Shown in pieces: positions 45,773 through 56,083 of a DNA stretch of 64,000 nt. This stretch comes from Pseudonocardia ammonioxydans (GTDB lineage Bacteria; Actinomycetota; Actinomycetes; Mycobacteriales; Pseudonocardiaceae): the NCBI RefSeq assembly GCF_900115005.1, contig NZ_FOUY01000006.1:174419-238418 (forward strand). Reading direction: 5' to 3'. The translations under genes and the position numbers were made by a program. Numbering within the stretch: position 1 is the stretch's first letter; every line of letters starts with the position of its first letter. The notes beneath the pieces were generated by a model that saw only the letters and a list, made by a program, of their open reading frames with translations, did not search any database and was not told the DNA's origin.

Positions 45773-46888
45773 TCAGGTTCCGGCGACGGGTGCGGCGTCC
45801 GCGGGGGTGTCCCAGTCGGCGAGCGCCCGGTCCAGCTCCGGCCACGTGGTGTCCCGGGCCCGCCGGCCGGTGAGGACGCCGAGGTGCCCGCCCGGTGCGG
45901 TCGCGTAGCGCACCTCCGGGCTCCCGCCGAGCAGCGGGACCGCGCCGCGGACGGCCTTGAGCGGGGCGATGACGTCGTCGCGGCCGGCGACGACGAGGAC
46001 CGGGACGTCGACGTCGGCCAGCTCCACGTCCCGCCCGCCCAGGCGCAGGCCGCCGGAGGCGAGGTCGTTGCTGCGCAGCAGCAGGTGGAAGATCTGCCCG
46101 AACACCCGGCCCGGGTAGCCGTGCATGTTGTTCATCAGGTGGTCGACGGCCTCGATCTGGGCCAGGCAGTCGCGGTCGTCGATCCGCGACAGCAGGGCCA
46201 GCGGCCGGGTGACCAGCTTGTCGACGGCCGTCAGGTGGAACGCCCAGCTCACCACCGGCGCGGGAAAGCTGCCGACCCCGCGGTAGATCGACGACACGAC
46301 CCGGCCGCCGGCGACCTCGGCCAGCGGACGCAGCGGCGCCACCAGCGGGACCCGGGAGATGTCGACCGGGGTGCCGATCACCGAGATGCTGCGCACCGGG
46401 AGCGGCGCGCGGGACTGCACCGCGGCGGCGACGGTGAGCAGCGCGAAGATCCCGCCGAGCGACCAGGCGACGAGGTGGACGCCGGCCCCCTCCCCCGGCG
46501 TGCCCTCGCCGGAACCACCCTCGAGGGAGGCGACCTCGCGGATCATCGCGGGCAGCAGGTCGTCCACCCAGTGCTCGATGCCGAGCGAGCGGTCGGAGAA
46601 CGACTTGGGGCCGTAGTCGATCAGGTAGACCGTCCGCCCCTGCAGCAGCAGGTGCTCGACCAGCGAGCAGCCGCGGCGCAGGTCGTAGGCGAAGTCCGGG
46701 GCGCCCAGCGGCGGCACGAGCAGCACCGGTGCACCGCCGGAGGGGTCCACACCGGACAGCGGCCGGTAGCGGTGCAGGATCCCGGCGGGCGAGCCGACGA
46801 TCGCCTCGCGCGGCATCCGCTCGAGGTCGGCGAGATGCCCGACGACGACCCGGTCCCAGACGTTCGCGGCGGCGTCGACGAGGTGCAC
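45773..46888 (-). CDS. PhaC-like alpha/beta hydrolase with a Ser nucleophile
   Basis: A 371-residue protein resembling class III poly(3-hydroxyalkanoate) synthase PhaC in layout: VLLVPPLGAPDFAYDL, HWVDDLLPAMI, and the C-terminal PGGHLGVLTGRR. The nucleophile motif is AWSLGG near residue 140. PHA synthases have Cys there, so this is more likely a hydrolase or acyltransferase. Asp (GRDDVI near 302) and His (GGHLG near 333) complete a triad. GTG 46888 lies seven bases after TAGCGT (46896-46901), a leaderless arrangement. It is divergent from an acyl-CoA dehydrogenase. Confidence 0.8.
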   Translation of the reverse strand: MHLVDAAANVWDRVVVGHLADLERMPREAIVGSPAGILHRYRPLSGVDPSGGAPVLLVPPLGAPDFAYDLRRGCSLVEHLLLQGRTVYLIDYGPKSFSDRSLGIEHWVDDLLPAMIREVASLEGGSGEGTPGEGAGVHLVAWSLGGIFALLTVAAAVQSRAPLPVRSISVIGTPVDISRVPLVAPLRPLAEVAGGRVVSSIYRGVGSFPAPVVSWAFHLTAVDKLVTRPLALLSRIDDRDCLAQIEAVDHLMNNMHGYPGRVFGQIFHLLLRSNDLASGGLRLGGRDVELADVDVPVLVVAGRDDVIAPLKAVRGAVPLLGGSPEVRYATAPGGHLGVLTGRRARDTTWPELDRALADWDTPADAAPVAGT

Positions 46889-46972
46889 CCCGGGAACGCT
46901 ACGGCACGCGCGGGTCACCGGCGGCCCGTGGGGACACCCGGGGTTACCGACGAGTATGTGAAACTCACCGCC

Positions 46973-48118
<1,146 letters not shown>

Positions 48119-48120
48119 TG

Positions 48121-48168
48121 GCCTGTGAGTGGTTTTCGCGGTCCTGACCGCGAAAACCACTCACAGGC
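48121..48168. repeat. Dispersed palindrome copy B
   Basis: A 48-base element with 23-bp arms around a 2-base turn (TCCTGA when the closing pairs are opened). The core GTGAGTGGTTTTCGCGG is the same as in copies A and C except at the variable position, which here is T:A. It begins two bases after the acyl-CoA dehydrogenase stop. Its right arm supplies the TGA stop of the convergent PLP-enzyme gene (48161-48163). Confidence 0.92.
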
Positions 48169-49372
48169 GCGACAGCGCCTGCTCCAGGTCGGCCACCAGG
48201 TCGCGCGGGTCCTCCAGGCCGACCGAGAGGCGCAGGTGCCCGAGCCGGCGGAACTCCTCCGGGAAGTGCGCGGCCCGGCCCTCGGCTCCCCCGGCGACGT
48301 GCACGATCAGCGACTCGTCGTGGCCGAGCGAGACCGCCGAGGTGATCACCTGCAGGTTCGCGACGAACCGGTTCTGCAGCTCGGGGGGTCCGTCGAGGGC
48401 GAAGGCGAGCATCCCGCCGAAGCCGCCGTCGAGTGTCCGGGCGGCCAGCTCGTGCTGCGGGTGCGAGGGCAGCCCCGGGTAGGCCACGTAGGCGATCCGC
48501 GGGTCGGCCTCGAGGAACCGGGCGACCTCGAGGGCGTTGGCGCAGTGCGCCCGCATCCGCATCGGCAGCGTGATCGCCCCGCGGGAGATCAGCCAGGCGT
48601 TGAACGGGCTGATCACTCCCCCGACGTCGACCTGGGCGTCCGCCCGCACCCGGTCGACCAGTTCGCGACGGCCGATCACTGCGCCGCCCATGGCGTCGCC
48701 GTGGCCGTTGACGTACTTGGTCAGCGAGTGCACGACCAGGTCGGCGCCGCGCTCCAGCGGCCGCTGCAGGACCGGGGTGGCGAACGTGGCGTCCACCGAG
48801 AGCAGGGCGCCGTGCTCGTGGGCGATCGCGGCGACGGCGTCGAGGTCGGTGATCCGGGTCGTCGGGTTGGCCGGGGTCTCGACGTGCACCAGCCGGGTCT
48901 CCGGCCGGAGCGCGGCCCGCACCGCCGCCGGGTCGGAGGAGTCGACCAGGGTCGCAGTGATGCCGTAGCGGTCCGGCAGCAGCTCGGTGAGCAGCCGGTG
49001 CGTGGCGACGTAGGTGACGTCGGAGGTGACGACGTGGTCCCCGGCCCGCAGGAACGTGAAGAACACCGCGTGCAGCGCCGCGACCCCGGACGCCAGTGCC
49101 ACGGCCCCGCAGCCGCCGGGGGCCGTCCCGGCCGGGTCCTCCAGCGCGACGAGCTTCTCCTCCAGCCACGCCTGGTTCGCCCCGCCGTTGCGGGTGTAGA
49201 GCCGGGTGCCGGTGTCCGACCAGTCCAGCTCGGACGGGTCGTCGGGCAGGGCGTAGCTGTTGGCGGCGACGATCGGGCGGCGGATCGCACCGGTGCCGGG
49301 ATCGACGTCGTTGCCGGCGTGCACGGCGCGGGTGGCGAGGTGGGGCGGGCGGTCGGGGTCGATGGCGCTCAC
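48161..49372 (-). CDS. Trans-sulfuration family PLP enzyme (cystathionine gamma-synthase/lyase-like)
   Basis: A 403-residue Cys/Met metabolism PLP-dependent enzyme. The early signature is HLATRAVHAGNDVDPGTGAI, the cofactor lysine is in SLTKYVNGHGD near 217, and SVGLEDPRDLVADLEQAL closes the protein. The group contains cystathionine synthases, lyases and methionine gamma-lyase, and these cannot be told apart reliably here. GTG 49372 begins the conserved N-terminus. The stop codon is drawn from the dispersed palindrome (copy B), so the C-terminus SRL is set by that element. Confidence 0.88.
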   Translation of the reverse strand: MSAIDPDRPPHLATRAVHAGNDVDPGTGAIRRPIVAANSYALPDDPSELDWSDTGTRLYTRNGGANQAWLEEKLVALEDPAGTAPGGCGAVALASGVAALHAVFFTFLRAGDHVVTSDVTYVATHRLLTELLPDRYGITATLVDSSDPAAVRAALRPETRLVHVETPANPTTRITDLDAVAAIAHEHGALLSVDATFATPVLQRPLERGADLVVHSLTKYVNGHGDAMGGAVIGRRELVDRVRADAQVDVGGVISPFNAWLISRGAITLPMRMRAHCANALEVARFLEADPRIAYVAYPGLPSHPQHELAARTLDGGFGGMLAFALDGPPELQNRFVANLQVITSAVSLGHDESLIVHVAGGAEGRAAHFPEEFRRLGHLRLSVGLEDPRDLVADLEQALSRL

Positions 49373-49455
49373 CCCGTCGATCCTGCCCCAGCCGGCGGTG
49401 CCGGGCGGCCCGCCGACCGTCCGGCCGGGCGTGAGTCCAGCCACGGCCGGGCCGG

Positions 49456-50388
49456 TCAGCCCTCGGTCACGGCCTCCGGGGCGTGCAGCGACGGGCCGGC
49501 GGCCGGGACGACCAGCGGGGTGCCCGTGACCGGGTCGGGGATGACCCGCGCCCGCAGTCCGAACACCTCGGCCAGCAGCTCCTCGGTGATGACCTCGTTC
49601 GGCGCGCCCGCGGCGACGATCGCGCCGTCCTTCATCGCGACCAGCCGGTCGGCGTAGCGGGCCGCGAGGTTGAGGTCGTGCAGCACCATCACGACCGTGC
49701 GGCCGGCCTCGGCCTGCAGCCTGCGGACCAGTTCGAGCACGTCGACCTGGTGGGCCAGGTCCAGGAACGTGGTCGGCTCGTCGAGCAGCATCAGGTCGGT
49801 CTCCTGGGCCAGCGCCATCGAGATCCAGGCCCGCTGGCGCTGCCCGCCGGAGAGCTCGTCCACCGGACGGTCGGCGAGGTCGGACAGCCCGGTCCAGGAC
49901 AGCGACTCGGCCACGGCCCGCTCGTCGTCCTTGGACCACTGGCGGTACCAGGCCTGGTGCGGGTGCCGGCCGCGGGCGACCAGGTCACCGACGGTCAGGC
50001 CCTCCGGGGCGGCCGGGGACTGCGGCAGGATGCCCAGCACCTTCGCGACCTCACGGGTCGGGGTGCGGTCGATCCGCTTGCCGTCCAGCACGACCTGGCC
50101 GGACCGCGCGGGCAGCAGCCGGCCCAGCGCGCGCAGCACGGTGGACTTGCCGCAGCCGTTCGGGCCGATCACGGTGGTCACCGCGCCGGGCCGCACCTCC
50201 AGGTCCAGACCCTCGACGATGGTCCGGGCGCCGTAGCCGAGCGAGACGCCCTCGGCGCGGAGCCGGACGGCACCGTTCGCCGGCGCCCCTGCCTGTGTCG
50301 CGGCCGGGGTCTCCGACGAGGTCTCCGACGGAGTCGCTGCCGGGGTCGCTGCCGGGTCCAGCCGTGTCGGCGTCGGGCGCGGGGTCAT
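49456..50388 (-). CDS. Iron-siderophore ABC transporter ATP-binding protein (FecE-like)
   Basis: A 310-residue ABC ATPase. Walker [10 protein letters not shown], signature LSGGQRQR, Walker B LMLLDEPT and the switch His in [14 protein letters not shown] are intact. The order and overlap with two FecCD permeases show a ferric-siderophore importer. An N-terminal tract of about 40 residues rich in Thr, Pro and Ala ([17 protein letters not shown]) precedes the domain and is not typical. ATG 50388 overlaps the stop of the permease gene (ATGA). No binding protein gene follows. Confidence 0.93.
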   Translation of the reverse strand: MTPRPTPTRLDPAATPAATPSETSSETPAATQAGAPANGAVRLRAEGVSLGYGARTIVEGLDLEVRPGAVTTVIGPNGCGKSTVLRALGRLLPARSGQVVLDGKRIDRTPTREVAKVLGILPQSPAAPEGLTVGDLVARGRHPHQAWYRQWSKDDERAVAESLSWTGLSDLADRPVDELSGGQRQRAWISMALAQETDLMLLDEPTTFLDLAHQVDVLELVRRLQAEAGRTVVMVLHDLNLAARYADRLVAMKDGAIVAAGAPNEVITEELLAEVFGLRARVIPDPVTGTPLVVPAAGPSLHAPEAVTEG

Positions 50389-51548
50389 GCGCGGGCCTCC
50401 TGTCGGGAGCGGGCGAGCAGGTAGAGCAGGTACGGGGCGCCGAGCACCGCGGTGATGATCCCGACCGGCAGCTCGACCGACCCGAGCGCGGTCCGGGCGA
50501 TGACGTCGGCGACGACCGTCATCGCGGCGCCGAGCACCATCGACACCGCCAGCGGCGGGGTCCCGGTGCCGCACAGCCGCTGGGCGATCTGGGGGGTCAC
50601 GAGCGCGACGAACGCGATCGGCCCGGCCGCGGCCGTGGCCACCGAGGCGAGGCCGACGGCGACCAGCAGCAGCAGCGTGCGCGACAGGTTGACCCGGACG
50701 CCGAGGCCGCGGGCGGTGTCGTCGTCGTAGCGCAGCGCGCCGAGCACGTGGACCAGCACCAGCGCGGCCGGCACCAGCACGATCATGGTCACCGACAGCG
50801 GCAGCACCTCGTTCCAGCTGCGCGCGTTCAGGCTGCCGTTGAGCCACACCTGGGCCTGCGCGGCCTGGTAGACCTGCGCGACCGTCAGCAGCCAGTTCAC
50901 CGCGGCGATGAGCACCGCGTTGATGCCGATGCCGACCAGCACCAGCCGGAACCCCTGGATGCCGCGCCGCCAGGCCAGGGCGTAGATGACGGTCGCGCTG
51001 ACCAGACCGCCCGCCAGCGCGGCCAGCGGGATGCCGAGCGCGGCGAACATGCCGCCGACCCCGGCCACACCCCCACCGAGGACGATCACGAACACGGCCG
51101 ACGCGGAGGCCCCGGCCTGGATGCCGATGATGTCCGGGCTGGCGAGCGGGTTGCGCGCGATCGCCTGGAAGATGCCGCCGGAGACCGCCAGCGCGGCGCC
51201 GACCAGCGCACCGACCAGGGTGCGCGGCAGCCGCAGGTCGAGCACGACGAGCTGCTGGCCGGCGTCGCCGCCGCCGAACAGGGTCGCGAGCACGTCGGTG
51301 ATCGCGATCGGGTAGTCGCCACGGCCCAGGTTGACCGCGGCGGCGAGCACCAGGACGACGACGCAGACGGCGAAGACCACCACCGGGCGGACCCGCAGGA
51401 CCATCGAGGCGTCCCGCACACGCAACGGCCGGCGGCCGGGGACGAGCGCGGCGCTTCCCGACGAACCGGCGCCCGCGGAGCCGCTGCCCGAGGAGCCGCT
51501 GCCCGACGTACCGCCGCCCGGCGGCTCCGTGTCGAGGCCGGTGCTCAT
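50385..51548 (-). CDS. FecCD-type iron-siderophore permease (second)
   Basis: A 387-residue membrane permease of the FecCD family with about ten membrane segments. [20 protein letters not shown] and [19 protein letters not shown] are hallmark stretches. The first 45 residues are a Gly/Ser low-complexity tail ([18 protein letters not shown]) before the first helix. It forms the channel with the neighbouring permease and is coupled on both sides by ATGA overlaps. Confidence 0.93.
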   Translation of the reverse strand: MSTGLDTEPPGGGTSGSGSSGSGSAGAGSSGSAALVPGRRPLRVRDASMVLRVRPVVVFAVCVVVLVLAAAVNLGRGDYPIAITDVLATLFGGGDAGQQLVVLDLRLPRTLVGALVGAALAVSGGIFQAIARNPLASPDIIGIQAGASASAVFVIVLGGGVAGVGGMFAALGIPLAALAGGLVSATVIYALAWRRGIQGFRLVLVGIGINAVLIAAVNWLLTVAQVYQAAQAQVWLNGSLNARSWNEVLPLSVTMIVLVPAALVLVHVLGALRYDDDTARGLGVRVNLSRTLLLLVAVGLASVATAAAGPIAFVALVTPQIAQRLCGTGTPPLAVSMVLGAAMTVVADVIARTALGSVELPVGIITAVLGAPYLLYLLARSRQEARA

Positions 51549-52600
51549 ATCGCCCCCAGCTTCCGGCGCCGCACGAGCGCGATGAAGAACGGCGCGCCGA
51601 TCAGTGCGACCACGATGCCGACCTGCAGTTCCCCGGGCCGTGCCACGACCCGTCCGACGACGTCGGCCAGCAGCAGCAGCACCGCCCCGGCGAGCCCGGA
51701 CGCTGGCAGCAACCACCGGTAGTCGGGCCCGGTGAACGAGCGGACGATGTGCGGCACGATCAGGCCGAGGAAGATGATCGGCCCGCACGCCGCCGTCGCC
51801 GCCCCGGCCAGCAGGGTGATGGCGAGGACGCCGATCAGGCGGGTCCGGCGCACCGAGTGGCCGAGCGAGGCGGCGACGTCCTCGCCCAGTGACAGCGCGT
51901 TCAGCGCGGGCGCGCTGGCCAGCGCGAGCACCGTGCCGACCAGGATGAACCAGATCACCTGGGTCGTGACGTCGGCGTCGCGCCCGGCGAGCGAGCCCAC
52001 GTTCCAGAAGCGGTAGGCGTCGAGGCTGGTCTCGTCGATCAGGACCACCGCCGAGGTCAGCGCCTGCAGCAGGAACATCACGGCCGCACCGCTGAGCGCC
52101 AGCGACACCGGCGTCGCACCGCCCGGTGCCCGGGTGCCGATCAGGAACACCACGACGCTGGCCACGAAGGCGCCCACGAAGGCGAACCACACATAGCCGA
52201 ACAGCGAGGTGACGCCGAACAGGTAGATCCCGCAGACCACGAAGAACGAGGCCCCGGCGTTGACCCCCAGCAGGCCCGGGTCCCCGAGCGGGTTGCGGGT
52301 GAAGCCCTGCACCAGCGCGCCGGCCAGGCCCAGCGCGATCCCGACCAGCACCCCGAGCACCGTGCGCGGGACCCGCAGCGCGCGGATCACCACGTCGTTC
52401 TCGGTGCCGGTCGGCGCGACGAGGGCGGAGAACACCTCGTCGATCGGAATGATCTTGGTGCCGACCGCGATGCCGGCCAGCACCGCGACGACCAGGGACA
52501 CGGCCAGGGCGGCGAGGCCGAGCAGCCGGCGGCGCCGGCTCGACCTCCTCGGCGGCGCCGAGCCCCCCGCGGGACCGGGCCGGACGCGGATCGCGTTCAC
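51545..52600 (-). CDS. FecCD-type iron-siderophore permease (first)
   Basis: A permease of about 351 residues. The FecCD hallmarks [20 protein letters not shown] and [19 protein letters not shown] are present, with a basic N-terminal leader ([11 protein letters not shown]). GTG 52600 is preferred over ATG 52633 because the extra residues match nothing in the family and GGGGGG lies upstream. It heads the three-gene importer operon, whose control region contains an iron box. Confidence 0.9.
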   Translation of the reverse strand: MNAIRVRPGPAGGSAPPRRSSRRRRLLGLAALAVSLVVAVLAGIAVGTKIIPIDEVFSALVAPTGTENDVVIRALRVPRTVLGVLVGIALGLAGALVQGFTRNPLGDPGLLGVNAGASFFVVCGIYLFGVTSLFGYVWFAFVGAFVASVVVFLIGTRAPGGATPVSLALSGAAVMFLLQALTSAVVLIDETSLDAYRFWNVGSLAGRDADVTTQVIWFILVGTVLALASAPALNALSLGEDVAASLGHSVRRTRLIGVLAITLLAGAATAACGPIIFLGLIVPHIVRSFTGPDYRWLLPASGLAGAVLLLLADVVGRVVARPGELQVGIVVALIGAPFFIALVRRRKLGAI

Positions 52601-52662
52601 CTGAGTGAGGTCCCCCCTGCATCGTTCCGGCACGCACCCGATCCGGCGCGGCTCCGCTCACC

Positions 52663-52681
52663 ATAAGTGAGCCTGCCCTAC
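52663..52681 (-). promoter_or_regulatory. IdeR/DmdR-type iron box upstream of the siderophore importer
   Basis: The reverse strand reads GTAGGGCAGGCTCACTTAT. It matches the DtxR-family box TTAGGTTAGGCTCACCTAA at 14 of 19 positions, including the central AGGCTCAC. It lies about 63 bases upstream of the first permease start and 53 bases before the divergent reductase. Iron-loaded IdeR/DmdR would be expected to repress here. A separate inverted repeat GCTCACnnnnnGTGAGC overlaps it (52656-52672). Confidence 0.6.
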
Positions 52682-52733
52682 TGCAGAACACCCCGTGGCC
52701 CATGTCGCCGTCGTGGCGGGGCATGCTCGCCGC

Positions 52734-53438
52734 GTGCAGACGCGCCCCCGGGTCACCGCGATCATGGTGTCGTCACTGGACGGTGCGGTCGCGGCGGGTG
52801 GCGCCGGATCGCAGGGCCTCAGCACCCCGGCCGACCGCGAGCTGTTCCGCTCGTTGCGCCGTGCCGCGGGCGTCGTCCTGGTCGGGGCGGGCACCGCGCG
52901 GGACGAGGACTACCGGGGCGTGCGGCCCCGCCGCCCCACCGCCGACGAGCCGGTGCCCGGGCCACCCCCGCCGGTCGCCGTCGTCACCGGGTCGGCAGCG
53001 CTCGACCCGGCGGCCGCGCTGTTCACCGACACCGTGACCGCTCCGATCGTGCTCACCACCGCCGCCGCCCCGCCGGACCGCCGGGAGGCGTTGCGGGCCG
53101 CGGGGGCCGAGGTCGCCGTGCTGCCCGACCTCGCGCCGGGCACCCTGCTCGGCACACTCGCCCGGCGCGGGCTGCACGCCGTGCTCTGCGAGGGCGGCCC
53201 CACCCTGCTCGGCGCCCTGGTCGCCGCGGACGCCGTCGACGAGCTGCGGCTGACCCTGGTCCCGGTCCTGCTCGGCGGCCCGGCCGGGCGGATCGCGGCC
53301 GGGCCCGTGGCCGCCGCGCCCCCGCGCGGCATGCGCCTCGCCGGACACACCGCCGCCGGCGACGGCACCCTCCTCCTGCACTACGTCCGCCCCGGCGGCG
53401 CGGCCGACGCCCGAACAGTGCATCCGCCGAACGAGTGA
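52734..53438 (+). CDS. RibD C-terminal domain (pyrimidine reductase-like) protein
   Basis: About 234 residues matching the dihydrofolate-reductase-like domain of RibD. Motifs are VSSLDGAVAAGGAG near the start, VLVGAGTARDEDY and VLCEGGPTLLG. In riboflavin synthesis this domain reduces the ribosylamino-pyrimidine with NADPH. There is no deaminase domain and no rib cluster here, so it may be a paralogous reductase of unknown substrate. Start codon choice is uncertain: GTG 52734 has GGCGGGG ahead, while an earlier GTG at 52695 has none. Confidence 0.82.
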   Translation: MQTRPRVTAIMVSSLDGAVAAGGAGSQGLSTPADRELFRSLRRAAGVVLVGAGTARDEDYRGVRPRRPTADEPVPGPPPPVAVVTGSAALDPAAALFTDTVTAPIVLTTAAAPPDRREALRAAGAEVAVLPDLAPGTLLGTLARRGLHAVLCEGGPTLLGALVAADAVDELRLTLVPVLLGGPAGRIAAGPVAAAPPRGMRLAGHTAAGDGTLLLHYVRPGGAADARTVHPPNE

Positions 53439-53569
53439 ACCTTCGTGAGGAGATCGCCGCTCGGGGCATCCCACGGGGGAACAGCACAACAACAGCACGA
53501 CAGCGACAGCAGGGACGCCACGAGCGGTGGCGCGGACCCGGTCGCCGCTCGTCGCGAGAGGAGCAGGAC

Positions 53570-54052
53570 ATGACCTCCACCACCCCGGCCACCACCTCCG
53601 GTTCGAGCCCGGCCACGACCTCGGGCGGCACGAGCCAGGGCCGCACCACGATCGCCGCCTCGGTGGTCCAGAAGATCTCCGGGATCGCCGCCCGCGAGGT
53701 CTCCGGCGTCCACTCCATGGGTTCGGGCGCCTCTCGGGCGTTCGGCGCGCTGCGTGAGCGGATCCCGGGTGGCGGCTCCACCGGCGCGTCCAACGTGGCC
53801 GGTGTGAACGTCGAGGTCGGCGAGAAGCAGGCCGCCGTCGACCTGGACATCGTCGTCGAGTACGGCGTGTCCATCGCCGAGCTGGCCACCGCGGTGCGGC
53901 GCAACGTGATCGGCGCCGTGGAGCGGATGACCGGGCTCGAGGTCATCGAGGTCAACATCTCGGTGAACGACATCCACCTGGCGTCCGAGGACGACGACGC
54001 CGCCGACGGGTCCGCCCCGGCGGCCGCCCCGACCGGCCGCGTCGTGGAGTGA
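53570..54052 (+). CDS. Asp23/Gls24 family envelope stress protein (first copy)
   Basis: A 160-residue protein whose core (about 30-140) is an Asp23/Gls24 domain: AASVVQKISGIAAREVSGVH, then VNVEVGEKQAAVDLDIVVEY and VERMTGLEVIEVNISVNDIH. The N-terminus is a Ser/Thr/Gly low-complexity tail, and the C-terminus is acidic. Asp23 proteins polymerise under the membrane and protect the cell envelope in stress. ATG 53570 has AGGAGC ahead. It leads a seven-gene operon. Confidence 0.92.
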   Translation: MTSTTPATTSGSSPATTSGGTSQGRTTIAASVVQKISGIAAREVSGVHSMGSGASRAFGALRERIPGGGSTGASNVAGVNVEVGEKQAAVDLDIVVEYGVSIAELATAVRRNVIGAVERMTGLEVIEVNISVNDIHLASEDDDAADGSAPAAAPTGRVVE

Positions 54053-54501
54053 GCGTGCCGCGCCCCCCGGCGGGGCCCGGGTCGCCCGACTCCCCCGCCG
54101 CGGTCGTCACCGGCCCGCCCGGCCGGGCCGCCGCCGCGGCGCAGGCCGCGCGCGACCCGGAGCCGGCCGCACTGGCCGAGCTGGTCGCCGAGGCCGTCGT
54201 CGCGCACCCGTCGGTGGTCCGGCTGGACGGCGGTGTGTTCGGCACGGTCGCGACCTGGCTGTCGGGGCGCCGGCTGGTCGGCGTGCACGTCGGCGGCCCG
54301 GGTGAGCCGGTGGAGGTCGGGGTGGTGCTGCACCTCGACCGGCCGATCCCCGCTACCGTCGCCGCACTGCGCCGGTCCGTCGCGCCGCTCGTCGGCGCCG
54401 TCCCGATCGACGTCACGGTCTCCGACGTCCAGACCGCCGGCACCGGCGGAGCCACCGCAGAGGTCGACACCGCGGGGGGCGACGGTGCCGGCAGCACCTG
54501 A
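54049..54501 (+). CDS. Conserved hypothetical protein of the Asp23 operon
   Basis: A 150-residue protein with no recognised domain. The central portion (HPSVVRLDGGVFGTVATWLS to DVTVSDVQTAG) repeats the style of an Asp23-like fold, and similar short proteins sit in actinobacterial Asp23 operons. It probably interacts with the Asp23 proteins. Its GTG start overlaps the Asp23 stop (GTGA). The N-terminus is Pro/Gly-rich. Confidence 0.75.
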   Translation: MSVPRPPAGPGSPDSPAAVVTGPPGRAAAAAQAARDPEPAALAELVAEAVVAHPSVVRLDGGVFGTVATWLSGRRLVGVHVGGPGEPVEVGVVLHLDRPIPATVAALRRSVAPLVGAVPIDVTVSDVQTAGTGGATAEVDTAGGDGAGST

Positions 54502-54522
54502 CCGGAGCAGGCGGAGGTACGG

Positions 54523-54858
54523 ATGGACGAACGGGACGCCCGCGGCGGCCTCACCCCCGAGCAGCGCGCGGCCTACCGCTCGTTCGTCCGCACCCACCAT
54601 CCGGACCGCGGCGGCGACCCGGAGGTGTTCCGCGCCGGGCTGGCCCGCTACCGCGCCCTGGCCGCAGGCACCGACCCGTCCGGCACCGCGGTGGACGCGC
54701 ACCGGCCGGGCACCGACGACCGCCGCTACGACGCCCCGATCGAGATCGTCCCGGACCTGCCGTTCCCGGCCCGGGTGCTCGTCGCCCTGATCCGCACCGT
54801 CCGGCGCCGCAGGAACCCGCGGGTCGACCGCCCCGGGCCCCGCGGCACGGATCCCTGA
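54523..54858 (+). CDS. Small J-domain-like protein in the Asp23 operon
   Basis: A 111-residue protein. Residues 11-48 read as helix II, an HPD loop and helix III of a J domain (EQRAAYRSFVRTHHPDRGGD). Helix I and helix IV of a standard J domain are missing, as in some mitochondrial and viral J-like proteins. The HPD tripeptide that stimulates Hsp70 ATPase is intact. The C-terminus is hydrophobic then very basic (ALIRTVRRRRNPR) and could touch the membrane. GGAGG lies nine bases before ATG 54523. It may bring DnaK to the Asp23 layer. Confidence 0.75.
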   Translation: MDERDARGGLTPEQRAAYRSFVRTHHPDRGGDPEVFRAGLARYRALAAGTDPSGTAVDAHRPGTDDRRYDAPIEIVPDLPFPARVLVALIRTVRRRRNPRVDRPGPRGTDP

Positions 54859-54883
54859 TCGCACTTCCCTCCCGGAGGAACTC

Positions 54884-55063
54884 ATGAACGCCACCCAGAC
54901 CGGCCTGCTGGCGGGCCTCCTGCTGGGGATCGCCGTGGCCGTCAACGGCTTCCCGGCCTTCCTCGTCACGCTCGTGCTCGGCGCCATCGGGTTGCTGGTC
55001 GGGCGGGTGCTCGACGGCGAGCTGGACGTCAGCGGCCTGCTCGGCCGCGGCCGCGATCGGTGA
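54884..55063 (+). CDS. Small integral membrane protein (DUF2273-like)
   Basis: A 59-residue protein made of two hydrophobic helices: LLAGLLLGIAVAVNGFPAFL and LVTLVLGAIGLLVGRVL. Short two-helix proteins of this kind (DUF2273) accompany Asp23 genes and are thought to anchor them to the membrane. GGAGG lies seven bases before ATG 54884, and its stop overlaps the next gene's GTG (GTGA). Confidence 0.85.
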   Translation: MNATQTGLLAGLLLGIAVAVNGFPAFLVTLVLGAIGLLVGRVLDGELDVSGLLGRGRDR

Positions 55064-55458
55064 CCGGGGCGACCGGCATGAGCACCACGCTCGCCGAGCC
55101 GGAGGACCGCGGCACGCTCGAGGTCGACCCGTCGGTCCTGCGCAAGATCGTCGAGTACGCGGCGGACACCGCCCCGGCGACCCGGCACCGGACCCGCAGG
55201 CTGGCCGGCGTCGACGTCGGGGAGGCCGGGCCCAGCGCCAAGGTCGTCACGCGCACCGCCGACGAGGTCGACGTCCGGCTCTGGCTGGCCCTGTCCTACC
55301 CCGGCCCCGTCCGCGCCGCCGTCGCCGAGATCCGCGAGCGCATCGCCGCGGACCTGCTGCGGATGACCGGGCACCGGGTGGGCCGGTTCACCGTCGAGGT
55401 GGACGCCCTGCAGTCCGACCGGGCGTCGGCGCGGGCACAGACGGCTCGGGTGCACTGA
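55060..55458 (+). CDS. Asp23/Gls24 family protein (second copy)
   Basis: A 132-residue Asp23-domain protein. The body resembles the first copy in pattern: VDPSVLRKIVEYAADTAPAT, AKVVTRTADEVDVRLWLAL and VGRFTVEVDALQ. It lacks the long tails. GTG 55060 overlaps the stop of the membrane protein; ATG 55078 is an alternative start. It probably assembles with the other operon products at the membrane. Confidence 0.85.
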   Translation: MTGATGMSTTLAEPEDRGTLEVDPSVLRKIVEYAADTAPATRHRTRRLAGVDVGEAGPSAKVVTRTADEVDVRLWLALSYPGPVRAAVAEIRERIAADLLRMTGHRVGRFTVEVDALQSDRASARAQTARVH

Positions 55459-55521
55459 GCCCTCGGGTGCACTGAGCCCTCTCCCCCACGAACCGACACC
55501 CACCCACCGACAGAAAGGCAG

Positions 55522-56082
55522 GTGAGCGCCGTGCGCGTCCTGCTCCGCGTCCTCGCGCCGCTGGTCAGCCTGGCCGTCGCCGCGCTCGGCGTGCTGCTCG
55601 TCGTCGAGGTCGTCGCGGCGTGGACGAGCCCGGGCTCCGGTGCCGGGCTGCTCGTCCCGTGGCGGGACTGGCGCACGACCGGCGAGACCGTGCTGTGGAC
55701 CGCGCCCCCGGTGCTCTGGATCGCGATCGTCGCCGTCGTCGCCGGTGTGGTGCTGCTGGCCGTCGGGCTGCTCGCCCGGCGCCACGACATCGCCCTGACC
55801 TCGCCGTCGCCCGGGCTGACCGTCGCGACCGCACCCCGGGTGCTGGCCCGCCTGGTCGGCAGCCGGGTCCGCGCGCTCGACCCGGTCACCGCCGCCTCGG
55901 TCACCGCCTCGGGGCGCTCGGTCGTCGTCCGGGCCCGCGGCCGCGGCGAGCCCGACGGGCTCCGCGACGGGGCCCGCACCGCGGCGGCCGGCGTGCTGGA
56001 CGCGCTGCCGCTGGCGCGCCGTCCCCGGGTGACCGTGCGCGCCACCCCCGAACAGCCCGGGACCTCGAAGGGAGTGCACTGA
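55522..56082 (+). CDS. DUF6286-type membrane protein of the Asp23 operon
   Basis: A 186-residue membrane protein. Two predicted membrane helices (about 8-33 and 64-85) surround an exposed loop (WTSPGSGAGLLVPWRDWRTT). The C-terminal half (VTASGRSVVVRARGRGE to PRVTVRATPEQ) has an Asp23/AmaP-like beta pattern. Similar proteins recur in actinobacterial Asp23 operons. The precise role is unknown. It is followed by the next gene after one base. Confidence 0.75.
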   Translation: MSAVRVLLRVLAPLVSLAVAALGVLLVVEVVAAWTSPGSGAGLLVPWRDWRTTGETVLWTAPPVLWIAIVAVVAGVVLLAVGLLARRHDIALTSPSPGLTVATAPRVLARLVGSRVRALDPVTAASVTASGRSVVVRARGRGEPDGLRDGARTAAAGVLDALPLARRPRVTVRATPEQPGTSKGVH

Positions 56083-56083
56083 G

